A stretch of 64,000 bases of DNA from positions 310,001-374,000 of the forward strand of contig CBDDCT010000007.1 in NCBI GenBank assembly GCA_965226185.1, read 5' to 3'. The notes under the pieces are model-generated. The model was not told where the DNA came from. It saw only the letters and a program-made list of their open reading frames with translations, and ran no database searches. This DNA comes from CBDCYS01 sp965226185. Its GTDB lineage: Bacteria > Acidobacteriota > Terriglobia > Bryobacterales > UBA6623. Made by a program: the position numbers and the translations under genes. Below are positions 26,928 through 34,375 of this stretch, in pieces. How positions within the stretch are numbered: position 1 is the stretch's first letter; each line of letters starts with the position of its first letter.

Positions 26928-27659
26928 ATGAGCGAGATACGAAAAATCGCCGCTAACTTGCGAGATACGGAGTTTCTGGAAGATCTCTTGGACGCATTTG
27001 TGGACCGCGGACTGGGCAGCCTTCCCGGTCGCGAGACGACAATCGCACTCGTGCAGATGCTCCTGAGGCATCACCCGCATTGGCGGTCCAAGCCCCCAGA
27101 AGACTACGAGCTGGCGCGGCTCCTACGCACCTCTCCTCGTAAAGTACGCAATATTCGTGACGAGTTGAGCTACCGTGATTCGGAAAGGACAGATGAGTGG
27201 TGCCGAACGGAGCTTGCACGAGTGCTCGAACGCGCCGAAAGGGTCCCAGACGGCGCCTATGTTACTTTCGAGATCGACGACGGTCTCGTCCGTGACTACG
27301 CGCGGAAGTTGGTTCGAGAGAACTACGGATTGTTCGAGTCCGGCATGAGTTCCTCGGTTGTAAAGCTGTCCGGCAAGACTTTCGCGACTCTTGCCATTGC
27401 CGTGATGCCTCCGAACGCGCAGGATCGACTCTTGAAGCAGATCCCGCAGACGAAGGCAAAACCCAAGCCTGACAGTGAAGAGCGCAAGAGCCCTATACGT
27501 CTTTTCGTGGACAGCTTTGCGAAAAAGGCAGGTGAACAGGCCGGCCAGCAGACTGTCAAACTTGGCTTCGCCATCTTGACCGGGGGCCTGTCTGAGGTCT
27601 CGGGTGCTATTGATATCGTGAGAGGCTTATTCGGCAAGAGTGCGGCTGCAAGCGCGTGA
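26928..27659 (+). CDS. Unrecognised 243-residue protein, divergent partner of the NACHT gene
   Basis: ATG 26928 has GGGAGG about 8 nt upstream. No family was recognised. Residues 55-85 (EDYELARLLRTSPRKVRNIR) have the pattern of a helix-turn-helix or winged-helix segment. Residues about 108-160 look alpha/beta (TFEIDDGLVRDYARKL). A basic, low-complexity linker (QTKAKPKPDSEERK) leads to a C-terminal part with a hydrophobic, Gly-rich stretch (TVKLGFAILTGGLSEV and IDIVRGLFG) that could insert in or contact a membrane. No signal peptide. Its divergence from the NACHT gene with a shared 127-bp spacer suggests a regulator, sensor or second effector of the same module; this is inference from position. 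Confidence 0.75.
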   Translation: MSEIRKIAANLRDTEFLEDLLDAFVDRGLGSLPGRETTIALVQMLLRHHPHWRSKPPEDYELARLLRTSPRKVRNIRDELSYRDSERTDEWCRTELARVLERAERVPDGAYVTFEIDDGLVRDYARKLVRENYGLFESGMSSSVVKLSGKTFATLAIAVMPPNAQDRLLKQIPQTKAKPKPDSEERKSPIRLFVDSFAKKAGEQAGQQTVKLGFAILTGGLSEVSGAIDIVRGLFGKSAAASA

Positions 27660-27818
27660 TAGGAGTTCGGGAGGAGTTCGGGGACCGGAGCCCGAACTCC
27701 AAGGGGGAAGTAGGGGGGGCAGGGACCGAGCCTGAATAAAGAATCTTTACCCGCCCAATCCAAAGAGAAAGTCGCGGAATGTCTGCTTCTATGAATCCGC
27801 GGATTCAGAAAGTCGACA

Positions 27819-27842
27819 AAGTCGGGTCAGGCTACGACTTTC
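27819..27842. repeat. Small hairpin repeat, copy 1
   Basis: AAAGTCG-GGTCAGGCTA-CGACTTT, 7-bp stem and 10-nt loop. The loop is partly conserved in copy 2 at 28048-28071 (GGACAGCCTG). Confidence 0.55.
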
Positions 27843-27939
27843 CAGGACACCGGTCGGCCAGCCACCCTCAATAGCTTGATTGCCTAGGCCGGTCCTTGAG
27901 GCCCGGCGTCCCCGCACCCCCGGAATTCTGCTTCTGGCG

Positions 27940-27962
27940 AACGACCGTTAGCAACGGTCGTT
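27940..27962. repeat. Perfect inverted repeat
   Basis: AACGACCGTT and AACGGTCGTT around AGC. No T-run follows, so it is more likely a binding site or REP-like element than a terminator. Confidence 0.55.
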
Positions 27963-28047
27963 CGGGGGTTGGGGTGGGCTCCAGGGCCAGCCGCCTCGCG
28001 GCCGGTCTCTCACCAGACAACACTTCCCCAACCAATGAAAGTCCAAG

Positions 28048-28071
28048 AAAGTCGGGACAGCCTGCGACTTT
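28048..28071. repeat. Small hairpin repeat, copy 2
   Basis: AAAGTCG-GGACAGCCTG-CGACTTT; same stem as copy 1 and closely similar loop. It sits about 25 bases past the end of the higA reading frame. Confidence 0.55.
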
Positions 28072-28096
28072 TCGGATCCCAAGTGAACGGAGTTCT

Positions 28097-28429
28097 TCAA
28101 GCCGCGTCAGCGCGGTGGCTTGCGCTGACTTTCAGCCGCACGTCCTCATGGCGCTGTAGGGCCTCGATGACCCGAGATAGATGAGACGCTCGCGGGTTCC
28201 CCTTGGCCCCGAACATCCGAATGAGGCTCTTTTCCGGAGTGCCGACCGCCTCGCTCAGGGCACGGTAGCCAATGGTCGCCTTGATGTAATCACGAAGAAG
28301 TCCCTTACTCGTCTCGAGATCGCCGGCGAGCAGATTCTCGACTGCCTCGGTCAACAGCGCTCGGCGAAACCCGGAGTTCTGCTGTGCCTTCTCCCAAATC
28401 GTCTCGCGAAAATTCCTTGCCAATGGCAT
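28097..28429 (-). CDS. higA: HigA-like antitoxin of a HigBA module
   Basis: 110 residues from ATG 28429. It has the form of addiction-module antidotes paired with HigB: an N-terminal helical part (MPLARNFRETIWEKAQQNSG), the segment YIKATIGYRALSEAVGTPEKSL as a helix-turn-helix, then a second helix with NPRASHLSRVIEALQRHEDVRL. It neutralises the toxin and represses the operon. The frame is open further upstream but that part overlaps the toxin gene and is not conserved. Toxin gene first, antitoxin second, 4 bases apart. Confidence 0.85.
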   Translation of the reverse strand: MPLARNFRETIWEKAQQNSGFRRALLTEAVENLLAGDLETSKGLLRDYIKATIGYRALSEAVGTPEKSLIRMFGAKGNPRASHLSRVIEALQRHEDVRLKVSASHRADAA

Positions 28430-28433
28430 GGTG

Positions 28434-28763
28434 TCATCCTTCGATCTTCTTGCGCCGTTTGTAGTCGTCCCAGCGCTGTTTGGCGTCCTCAACGTCCCGC
28501 GCTTGTCGCTTCTTCGTGCCCCCGGCAAGCAGAATGACCAGCGTGTCCCCGTCTCTTCCGCAGTAGAGACGGTAGCCGGACCCGAAGTTGATTCGGCGCT
28601 GGGAAACCGGGGGGGATCCGGCCGAAACTGGCTGCTGTACTCCCCGCGCGAAATCCGGCGATCCGTGCTTGCAAAGCAGTCGGTCGCTGACAAAACACCC
28701 CATTTCCAAAAACTCCCGCAGCCAGTCACGGAAATTTAAGAAATCTATTCTCAATAAAATCAA
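28434..28763 (-). CDS. higB: HigB-like toxin, N-terminal half possibly damaged
   Basis: About 109 residues from TTG 28763. The C-terminal half is clear HigB/RelE-type: INFGSGYRLYCGRDGDTLVILLAGGTKKRQ then RDVEDAKQRWDDYKRR. Start and first helix also fit (FLNFRDWLREFLE). Between, the family's usual A-R-I-x-R-I segment is missing in this frame but a similar stretch (ALQARIAGFR) appears in another frame around 28620-28680, suggesting two compensating indels. It may therefore be inactive or carry a changed helix. The partner antitoxin follows immediately. Confidence 0.7.
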   Translation of the reverse strand: MILLRIDFLNFRDWLREFLEMGCFVSDRLLCKHGSPDFARGVQQPVSAGSPPVSQRRINFGSGYRLYCGRDGDTLVILLAGGTKKRQARDVEDAKQRWDDYKRRKKIEG

Positions 28764-28834
28764 CCCATTGGCCCCAAGACCCCGAAATCAACCCCCACCG
28801 GCCTGCTAGCGTAAACGTGAGGTATCTCGCACAA

Positions 28835-29339
28835 TGAAAGAATCATCCAGCAGCAACGTAACGGCCATCAATTCGTCGAACGACAGAAACGACGGCTCAA
28901 CGGCTCAGCGGCTCAACGGCTCAACGGCTCAACCGTTCTCAATCAGTCCAACGACAGAAACGACGGCCTAACGCCGTCGCAAGAACGCGCCATCAAAGCC
29001 CTGCTCACGTCGCGATCGATCGCCGCCGCCGCCCGCCAAGCCGAGGTCGGCGAGAGCAGTCTCCGCCGCTGGCTCCGCGAGGACGACAATTTCCAAGACA
29101 AGCTTCGTCGCCTCCGCGAGCAATCCCTCTCGCACGCCGCCCTGCAACTCCAGGAAGGTGTCAGCAAGGCCGTCGGAATCCTCTACGACCTCATCGAGCG
29201 CGACAAACGCATCGAGCCCGGACGCTCTTCACTCATCCGCACCGCCCTCGATTACGGCTTCCGCTCCAGCGTCTACAACGACGTCATCGAGCGCATGAAG
29301 ACCCTCGAAGAGAAACAAGCCGCGGGGTTGAAGCAATGA
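28835..29339 (+). pseudogene. HTH-domain protein frame with no in-frame start; possible phase-variable gene
   Basis: The open frame 28839-29339 ends in a well-formed protein: GLTPSQERAIKALLTSRSIA, then AAARQAEVGESSLRRWLRED (helix-turn-helix), a coiled helical part, and DVIERMKTLEEKQAAGLKQ. No ATG, GTG, TTG or CTG occurs in that frame before the conserved part. An ATG at 28835 lies in another frame, and between it and the HTH is a five-unit octamer tract (28894-28933). One unit more, or two fewer, would join that ATG to the HTH frame without stops. Either a slipped phase-variable gene or a decayed one. Its stop overlaps the next ATG (ATGA). Confidence 0.5.
28894..28933. repeat. Octanucleotide tandem repeat, five units
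   Basis: Five 8-bp units: GGCTCAAC with one GGCTCAGC variant. Flanked by an 18-bp direct repeat, AACGACAGAAACGACGGC, at 28879-28896 and 28950-28967. An identical-length five-unit tract occurs at 50784-50823. Confidence 0.85.
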
Positions 29340-30121
29340 AATACTGGTGCTACTACACCGACGTAGTCCGCTATCTGGAGCGGCTCGAAGCGCTTTACTC
29401 CCAAAAGAAGACCGAAGGCCCCGCCTATCTCATCTGGCAAGACGACGATGGCCCCTCGATGATCGCCGGACCCGGCATCGAATGGCACCGGGGAGACGGC
29501 CCGCCCCCCGACATTGACGCCATCAACCTGACCGCCCGCCAACGCCCCAGCAACCGAGCCGCGGCCGCAAGGCTGCGGTCAACATCGCGGCCCAACTCAC
29601 AAGACCGGGCCCCGCAACGCAACACCGCAAGCCCCCAATGCCGCCAGCGTGCTGCTTCGGCGACGGCCCCCGGCGTGGCGCACGGCTCCGCCGTGCCGCC
29701 TCGCGCCTGTGGCGCGTGGTCAGGGGAAAATCACTCGACCGTGCTGCAGGACCTACTCCTAGACCGGATTGCCAGCGTATTAGCCCTCCGTCGGGCTATC
29801 AGCCGGTCTCTGGCTCCCAACAACCCCACTCCCACCGGCGCGCCTGCACCGCGCCCGCCAAAAAAGGCGAACAAAAGGAGTACGAATTTTCCAAAACCCG
29901 CTCAAACCTGCTCACAGCACCGCAAGAAACGACGGAGCCAAGCGGAAATCAAGGCCCAGCAATCGATTCCGGCTCACCTGCGGTACACCATCAACCACTT
30001 CACTTCAATGATGAGTTCCCGAATGACGACGCTTGCCTGGAATACATCAAGGAACAGCGCTTCCCCGGCGGCGTCACTCGCTGCGAGAAGTGCGGCAAGG
30101 ACCGCAAGCATCACCGCGTAA
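29336..30121 (+). CDS. Hypothetical protein coupled to the HTH frame; C-terminal limit uncertain
   Basis: 261-codon frame from ATG 29336, overlapping the previous stop by ATGA. The first 80 residues look like a real protein (MKYWCYYTDVVRYLERLEAL, then GPAYLIWQDDDGPSMIAGPG). Beyond about residue 100 composition becomes Arg/Pro/Ser-rich and noncoding-like, and from about 29960 the transposase occupies another frame. The genuine end may have been lost when the IS1595 element inserted. No family recognised; conserved-looking start and coupling make the N-terminal part believable. Confidence 0.4.
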   Translation: MKYWCYYTDVVRYLERLEALYSQKKTEGPAYLIWQDDDGPSMIAGPGIEWHRGDGPPPDIDAINLTARQRPSNRAAAARLRSTSRPNSQDRAPQRNTASPQCRQRAASATAPGVAHGSAVPPRACGAWSGENHSTVLQDLLLDRIASVLALRRAISRSLAPNNPTPTGAPAPRPPKKANKRSTNFPKPAQTCSQHRKKRRSQAEIKAQQSIPAHLRYTINHFTSMMSSRMTTLAWNTSRNSASPAASLAARSAARTASITA

Positions 30122-30882
30122 GCAAGCGTACCGCCTACGCCTGCGGGTATTGCGGCAGCCAAGTGTACCCGCTGGCCGGAACCATCTTTGAGAAGTCCAC
30201 CACTTCGCTCCGTCTTTGGTTCTACAGCATGTACCTAATGGGATCTACCCGTTGCGGGATCTCTGCAAAACAGATTCAACGCGAAACCGGCGTCACCTAC
30301 AAGACCGCGTGGAGAATGTTCAGGCAGATTCGGTCGCTGATGTCCGAGGACGATCTCGAATTGGAGGGGCCGACGGTGGAGATGGACGAAACATACTATG
30401 GTGGCCGTCGCAAAGGTTCGCGCGGTCGTCCTGGTCGTGGCGACAAGAAGAAAATGCCCGTGGTCGGCATTGTCGAGCGCAAGGGCCGCGTCGTGGCACG
30501 AACCACCGAGGACGCCAAAGGCTCAACCCTGCTGCCGCTCGTCTCAAAGCACGTGCTCCCCAAGAGCACCATCTATACCGATGAGTGGAAAGGCTACGAT
30601 GGCGTTCCGTACATGAAGGATGCGGATGGCGAGTCCAAGGGTTACAAGCACCGGCGCATCCACCACGCGGCGAAAGTCTACGTGATGGGAGATATCCACA
30701 CCAACAGCGTTGAGGGCTTTTGGAGCCTCATCAAGCGCGGGATCGGTGGAGTCTATCACTCGGTCAGCAAGAAGTACTTGCAGACCTATTTGGATGAGTA
30801 CAGCTATCGGTACAACCGACGCGACCAGGGGAACCTGATCTTCAAGTCGATTTTGGCTGAGGTTTCACAGCGGGCGGAGTGA
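29638..30882 (+). CDS. IS1595-family (ISXO2-like) transposase
   Basis: The conserved region starts near 29990. A zinc ribbon is visible (TRCEKCGK and AYACGYCGS), then a helix-turn-helix (ISAKQIQRETGVTYKTAWRM) and the DDE-type core: VEMDETYYGGRRKGSRGR, VGIVERKGRVVA, IYTDEWKGYDG and VEGFWSLIKRGIGG, ending in YRYNRRDQGN. Catalytic residues are the Asp/Glu in MDETYYGG, the Asp in TDEWKGYD and the Asn/Glu near NSVEGFW. The first 110 codons are not transposase-like, and no convincing start or terminal inverted repeat was found, so the left end may be damaged. Confidence 0.8.
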   Translation: MPPACCFGDGPRRGARLRRAASRLWRVVRGKSLDRAAGPTPRPDCQRISPPSGYQPVSGSQQPHSHRRACTAPAKKGEQKEYEFSKTRSNLLTAPQETTEPSGNQGPAIDSGSPAVHHQPLHFNDEFPNDDACLEYIKEQRFPGGVTRCEKCGKDRKHHRVSKRTAYACGYCGSQVYPLAGTIFEKSTTSLRLWFYSMYLMGSTRCGISAKQIQRETGVTYKTAWRMFRQIRSLMSEDDLELEGPTVEMDETYYGGRRKGSRGRPGRGDKKKMPVVGIVERKGRVVARTTEDAKGSTLLPLVSKHVLPKSTIYTDEWKGYDGVPYMKDADGESKGYKHRRIHHAAKVYVMGDIHTNSVEGFWSLIKRGIGGVYHSVSKKYLQTYLDEYSYRYNRRDQGNLIFKSILAEVSQRAE

Positions 30883-31067
30883 TTGCCCGCTGCAATAGAT
30901 TTTTGAAAGAGTTCCGTGCGATCGGACCCATTCGCCGCTGAGTATCCTTGGCGGGCTTCAGCGGCTTGGCCGTCGTCGCAGATTTTTGCTTGGCATCGCG
31001 TGCCATTGCCCTAGTCGTGATGTACCACGCCTACGGCGGGAAGGCCGCGTTGCGCTATTTGTCAAGA
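30883..31067. other. Spacer between IS1595 and ISNCY elements
   Basis: No gene recognised. Probably the right flank of the IS1595 element; terminal repeats could not be identified. Confidence 0.4.
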
Positions 31068-32634
31068 GGCGATAGAAATGTCCCCTTGGTTTTGTTGTTT
31101 GTAAGTTTGTAAGAGAGTATCGTCGTCGGGGCTGTGGGAATGTGGGAATCGCTTTAGCGATTCCCAAGGGACGGTGGGAAGGGTGGGAAACCTGTCGTTG
31201 CGATGCGAACCCTCGGCGCTGTTCGCCGAGGTTTTCCACGCTTTCCATCCGGCCCGTCATTTCCATAGCCCTGCCTTTTTTATGTCGCCGCCACGCGCTT
31301 TTTCGACTTCAGCGATTTACGCCAGGGGTGGTCCGCCGCTGGCTTGGGCCGCTTCCGAGCCGCTCGTTGTTTCGGCTCTGGACGCGGCTGCCGCTGCGGC
31401 CCGACGATCTCTTCAAACGCCACCGCGCGGCTCTCGCAGGCCACCTGCAACTCGCCCTCGCGCGCTTGCTGCACGGTGACTCTCCCACCCGCTCCCAAGC
31501 CCTGATTGCGCTTCGGTTTCAACTGCGGAAAACGGTTCTCGAAACGTACCACCAGGTCGTTGGATACCACCCGCTCGGCCTCCAAGCAAAACACCCACTT
31601 CAAGTCCAGACGCTTCGATAAGCGCCGATGAAAGTCCGCTCCCGCCGACGGCTCACAGCAGAACTTGGCGTTGTGCTCTGGCAGATACTGCTCGTCCAGA
31701 TAGCGCTTTGCCGCCTCGTAATCGGCAATGCCTTGGAGCCGCATCTTCTTGATCAGGCGGTCTTGATGGGTGCCGTGATGGCGCTCCACGCGGCCCTTCG
31801 CTTGCGGTGACGAAGCGGCGATGATGCCAATGCCGAGCTTGGCGCACATGCGTCCGAACTGCGTCTCGGGCTCGCTGCCTTCCAGCGCTTCACGCCACGT
31901 TGGCTGGCGCTTGTAGACGTTCTTCCAGTCGCAATACAACGCCTTCGGAACGCCGTATTGACGCACCCAGGCCTGGAGTAAATCGGCCGCCGCCCAAGTC
32001 GTTTCCTCGCTCGAGAAGCGGCACAGCGCCAGACCGCTCGCATCGTCGACGAAGTTCATCAGGCAACCTTTCCGCCCGCGGGCTTCGAGCCACTCGTGGT
32101 GCGAACCGTCGAGCTGGATCAGCTCGCCCAAGTGCGCTTTACGCTGCCGCCGCGAGCGATGCGGCTGGCGCTTGCGGCGGCGGCTCCACAGGCCCGCGGC
32201 GAGCATCCAGAGCCGCAATGTCCGCACCGATACTTGCAGATCGTGGTCCTTTCGCAAATGCTCGGCCGCCAGAGTAGGCCCGCAGCGCTCGTGCGGTTCG
32301 CCGGAGTAGTGTTCGCGCACCAGTTGCAGCACTCGCTTGCGAACTTCCGCCGGCTTGGCGCGGTTCGATACCCGGCCCACGTTGGCGTGCTTCAATGCTT
32401 TTGTCCCTCCCGCGCTGTAGCGCCTCCAGATCCGCTTGCTCTGGCGATAACTGCAATCCAGCATCCGCGCCGCCTCGCTCAGCTTCAACTCGCCTCGCTT
32501 CACCCGGCCCAGCACCTCGCCTCGTCTCAATTCCTTGTCGTTCATCCATGTCCTCTCCAATCTAGGCTCCTCCTTCGGAGCCTTAGATTAGGGGACATTT
32601 CTATCGCCCTCTCATGGGGACATTATCATCGCCC
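31068..32634 (-). mobile_element. ISNCY-type insertion sequence with terminal inverted repeats
   Basis: Left end GGCGATAGAAATGTCCCC (31068-31085); right end its reverse complement GGGGACATTTCTATCGCC (32591-32608), an 18-bp perfect match. Just outside the right repeat a second, similar motif GGGGACATTATCATCGCC occurs (32616-32634), giving a doubled right end. One transposase gene inside. Target duplication not resolved. It lies directly downstream of the ABC sugar ATPase gene. Confidence 0.75.
31280..32560 (-). CDS. ISNCY-family transposase
   Basis: 426 residues. An N-terminal helix-turn-helix (RGELKLSEAARMLDCSYRQSKR region) is followed by a second HTH-like part and an rve-type integrase core: IQLDGSHHEWLEARG (first Asp), LYCDWKNVYKR (second Asp) and ASSPQAKGRVERHHG (Glu). 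The C-terminal part is Arg/Lys-rich (RQPRPEPKQRAARKRPKPA). Start could be the first ATG or the one five codons in. Complete and apparently intact, so the element may be active. Confidence 0.85.
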   Translation of the reverse strand: MERTWMNDKELRRGEVLGRVKRGELKLSEAARMLDCSYRQSKRIWRRYSAGGTKALKHANVGRVSNRAKPAEVRKRVLQLVREHYSGEPHERCGPTLAAEHLRKDHDLQVSVRTLRLWMLAAGLWSRRRKRQPHRSRRQRKAHLGELIQLDGSHHEWLEARGRKGCLMNFVDDASGLALCRFSSEETTWAAADLLQAWVRQYGVPKALYCDWKNVYKRQPTWREALEGSEPETQFGRMCAKLGIGIIAASSPQAKGRVERHHGTHQDRLIKKMRLQGIADYEAAKRYLDEQYLPEHNAKFCCEPSAGADFHRRLSKRLDLKWVFCLEAERVVSNDLVVRFENRFPQLKPKRNQGLGAGGRVTVQQAREGELQVACESRAVAFEEIVGPQRQPRPEPKQRAARKRPKPAADHPWRKSLKSKKRVAAT

Positions 32635-32673
32635 TTCAACAGAAACCTGGCACGCTGCACGTGAGTTGGGTGC

Positions 32674-34176
32674 TCAGGCGGCGGCGCCCGTCGCCGCTAA
32701 CATGATCGAGCGCTCGGACCATTCCTTTACTGGCGCGGCTCTGCCCAGCATGCCTCGATGCATGACCGCAAGCGTGTCACAAACTCCGAGCAGCTCCGGA
32801 ACGTAGGAGCTGACGAAAATGATTGCCTTGCCCGATGCCGCAAGCTTTCCGATCCACTCGTAAATCAGAACCTTGCTGGCAACATCGATTCCGCGGGTTG
32901 GCTCATCGAGCAGAAGTACTTCGCAGTCGTGGTGCAGCAGCCTGGCAAGTTGCACTTTTTGCTGGTTTCCTCCCGAGAGCGACTGCACGGGAGCTTCAGG
33001 GCCGGCCGTTCGAACACCGAGTTTCTCAATCCAATCCGATGCGGCCTTTCGAACGCCGGCCCGGTCCAGCCAGCCCCAGCGGCTATAACGCCCCATTCGG
33101 CTCAGGACTAGGTTCTCCTCGACTGCCAGCGACACGGCGAGACCTTCATTCTTGCGGTCTTCACTGAGAAGGCCTGCGCCTTGCCGCAGACGCTCGGCGG
33201 GGGATGCAGGGCCCTGATAGCTTGCTAAGCGAACTTCTCCACTGCTGATCGGCGCCAGGCCAAAGACGGCGCGCAGCATCTCCGTACGTCCGGCTCCGAT
33301 CAGACCCGCGATTCCGAAAATCTCGCCGCGGTGCAAGTGGAGGCTCGCGGAGCCGACGCCCGGCGCGCTCAGTTTCGCGATTTCGAGAATCGGCTCGCCG
33401 AGTTTGTGCGGAACCCGCGGGAACATTTCGGTGAGTTCCCGTCCCACCATGGCTTGCACAATCTCGGGGAGCGAGCTGTCGCGCATGCGGCCCCGCGCTA
33501 CCGAACGTCCGTCCCTCAACACGGTGTAGGAGTCCGCGATCTGTACCACTTCTTCGAGAAAGTGGCTGATGTAAACGACCGAAACGCCGCTCTCACAAAG
33601 TTTCCTGATCACCTCGAACAGGCGCTGGACATCAGGGCGCGCGAGGCTGCTCGTGGGCTCGTCCAGTACGATGATCTTGGCCTCGGTGACCAGCGCTCGG
33701 GCGATTTCGACAAGTTGCCGGGCGCCGATACTGAGCGTCGAAGCAATTGCGCCGGGAGAAATGTCGGGATGACCCAGGCACTCGAGCGCGTTCTTGGCCA
33801 AGCGCCTGGTTTCAGCGGAATCGAGCCACCCCGATCGGCGGGGCTCAACCCCGAGAACGATGTTTTCGGCGACCGTCAGATGCGGCGCAAGGGCCAGCTC
33901 CTGGTAGATCATCGCGACCCCCTGCTTTCGAGCGTCGAGGGGGTCTGCCGGAGCGAACGCATTTCCGTCGATTTCGATGTGCCCGCCGTCGGGCTGGTGC
34001 ACGCCGCTGAGCACTTTCATCAGCGTGCTCTTGCCGGCGCCGTTCTCGCCGATGAGGGCGTGGACTTCTCCGGGAGCCACCCGCAGGTCGACCCCGTCTA
34101 GAGCTTTGGTCGACCCAAAGGACTTGCGGGCGCCGTGGATGCGAAGACGCGCCGGCGATTCAGTGGATTGCGTCAT
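32674..34176 (-). CDS. Sugar ABC transporter ATP-binding protein (RbsA/MglA type, two NBDs)
   Basis: 500 residues with two ATPase domains. First NBD: Walker A IGENGAGKSTLMKVLSG, signature TLSIGARQLVEIARAL, Walker B IIVLDEPTSSL. Second NBD: degenerate Walker A (GLIGAGRTEMLRAVFG), signature LSGGNQQKVQLARLL, Walker B VLLLDEPTRGIDV. This matches ribose/galactose/xylose-type importers. The permease and binding-protein genes normally lie next to it; downstream on this strand is the ISNCY element and no transporter partner is visible in the window, so the system may be incomplete here. Divergent from the DUF6807 gene. Confidence 0.9.
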   Translation of the reverse strand: MTQSTESPARLRIHGARKSFGSTKALDGVDLRVAPGEVHALIGENGAGKSTLMKVLSGVHQPDGGHIEIDGNAFAPADPLDARKQGVAMIYQELALAPHLTVAENIVLGVEPRRSGWLDSAETRRLAKNALECLGHPDISPGAIASTLSIGARQLVEIARALVTEAKIIVLDEPTSSLARPDVQRLFEVIRKLCESGVSVVYISHFLEEVVQIADSYTVLRDGRSVARGRMRDSSLPEIVQAMVGRELTEMFPRVPHKLGEPILEIAKLSAPGVGSASLHLHRGEIFGIAGLIGAGRTEMLRAVFGLAPISSGEVRLASYQGPASPAERLRQGAGLLSEDRKNEGLAVSLAVEENLVLSRMGRYSRWGWLDRAGVRKAASDWIEKLGVRTAGPEAPVQSLSGGNQQKVQLARLLHHDCEVLLLDEPTRGIDVASKVLIYEWIGKLAASGKAIIFVSSYVPELLGVCDTLAVMHRGMLGRAAPVKEWSERSIMLAATGAAA

Positions 34177-34375
34177 GATGATCCGGCGTCAGGCAGCAAG
34201 CCGCCAATAGGCCGGCAGCAAACCAAATGCGGAGCTTTTTCGTTCCGGCCGTCCCGAGTTCGCCGGCGAGCGGCTTGAATTGCTGTATTTGATCGCCTGC
34301 CACATTCTGTCAGAAAACCACGATGCAATTCTTCTCTTGCAACTTCTGGCCGAATTCACCGACGATAGATGTGAA

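Larger units (their letters stand above)
27660..28096. other. Intergenic region with repeated small hairpins
   Basis: No gene. Contains two copies of a 24-nt hairpin (stem AAAGTCG/CGACTTT) at 27819-27842 and 28048-28071, and a perfect 10-bp inverted repeat with 3-nt loop at 27940-27962 (AACGACCGTT-AGC-AACGGTCGTT). Confidence 0.6.

Noticed and set aside
33331..34101. Long open frame opposite the sugar ABC ATPase
   Set aside because: Antisense shadow of a high-GC gene; no domain and the ATPase frame has all motifs.
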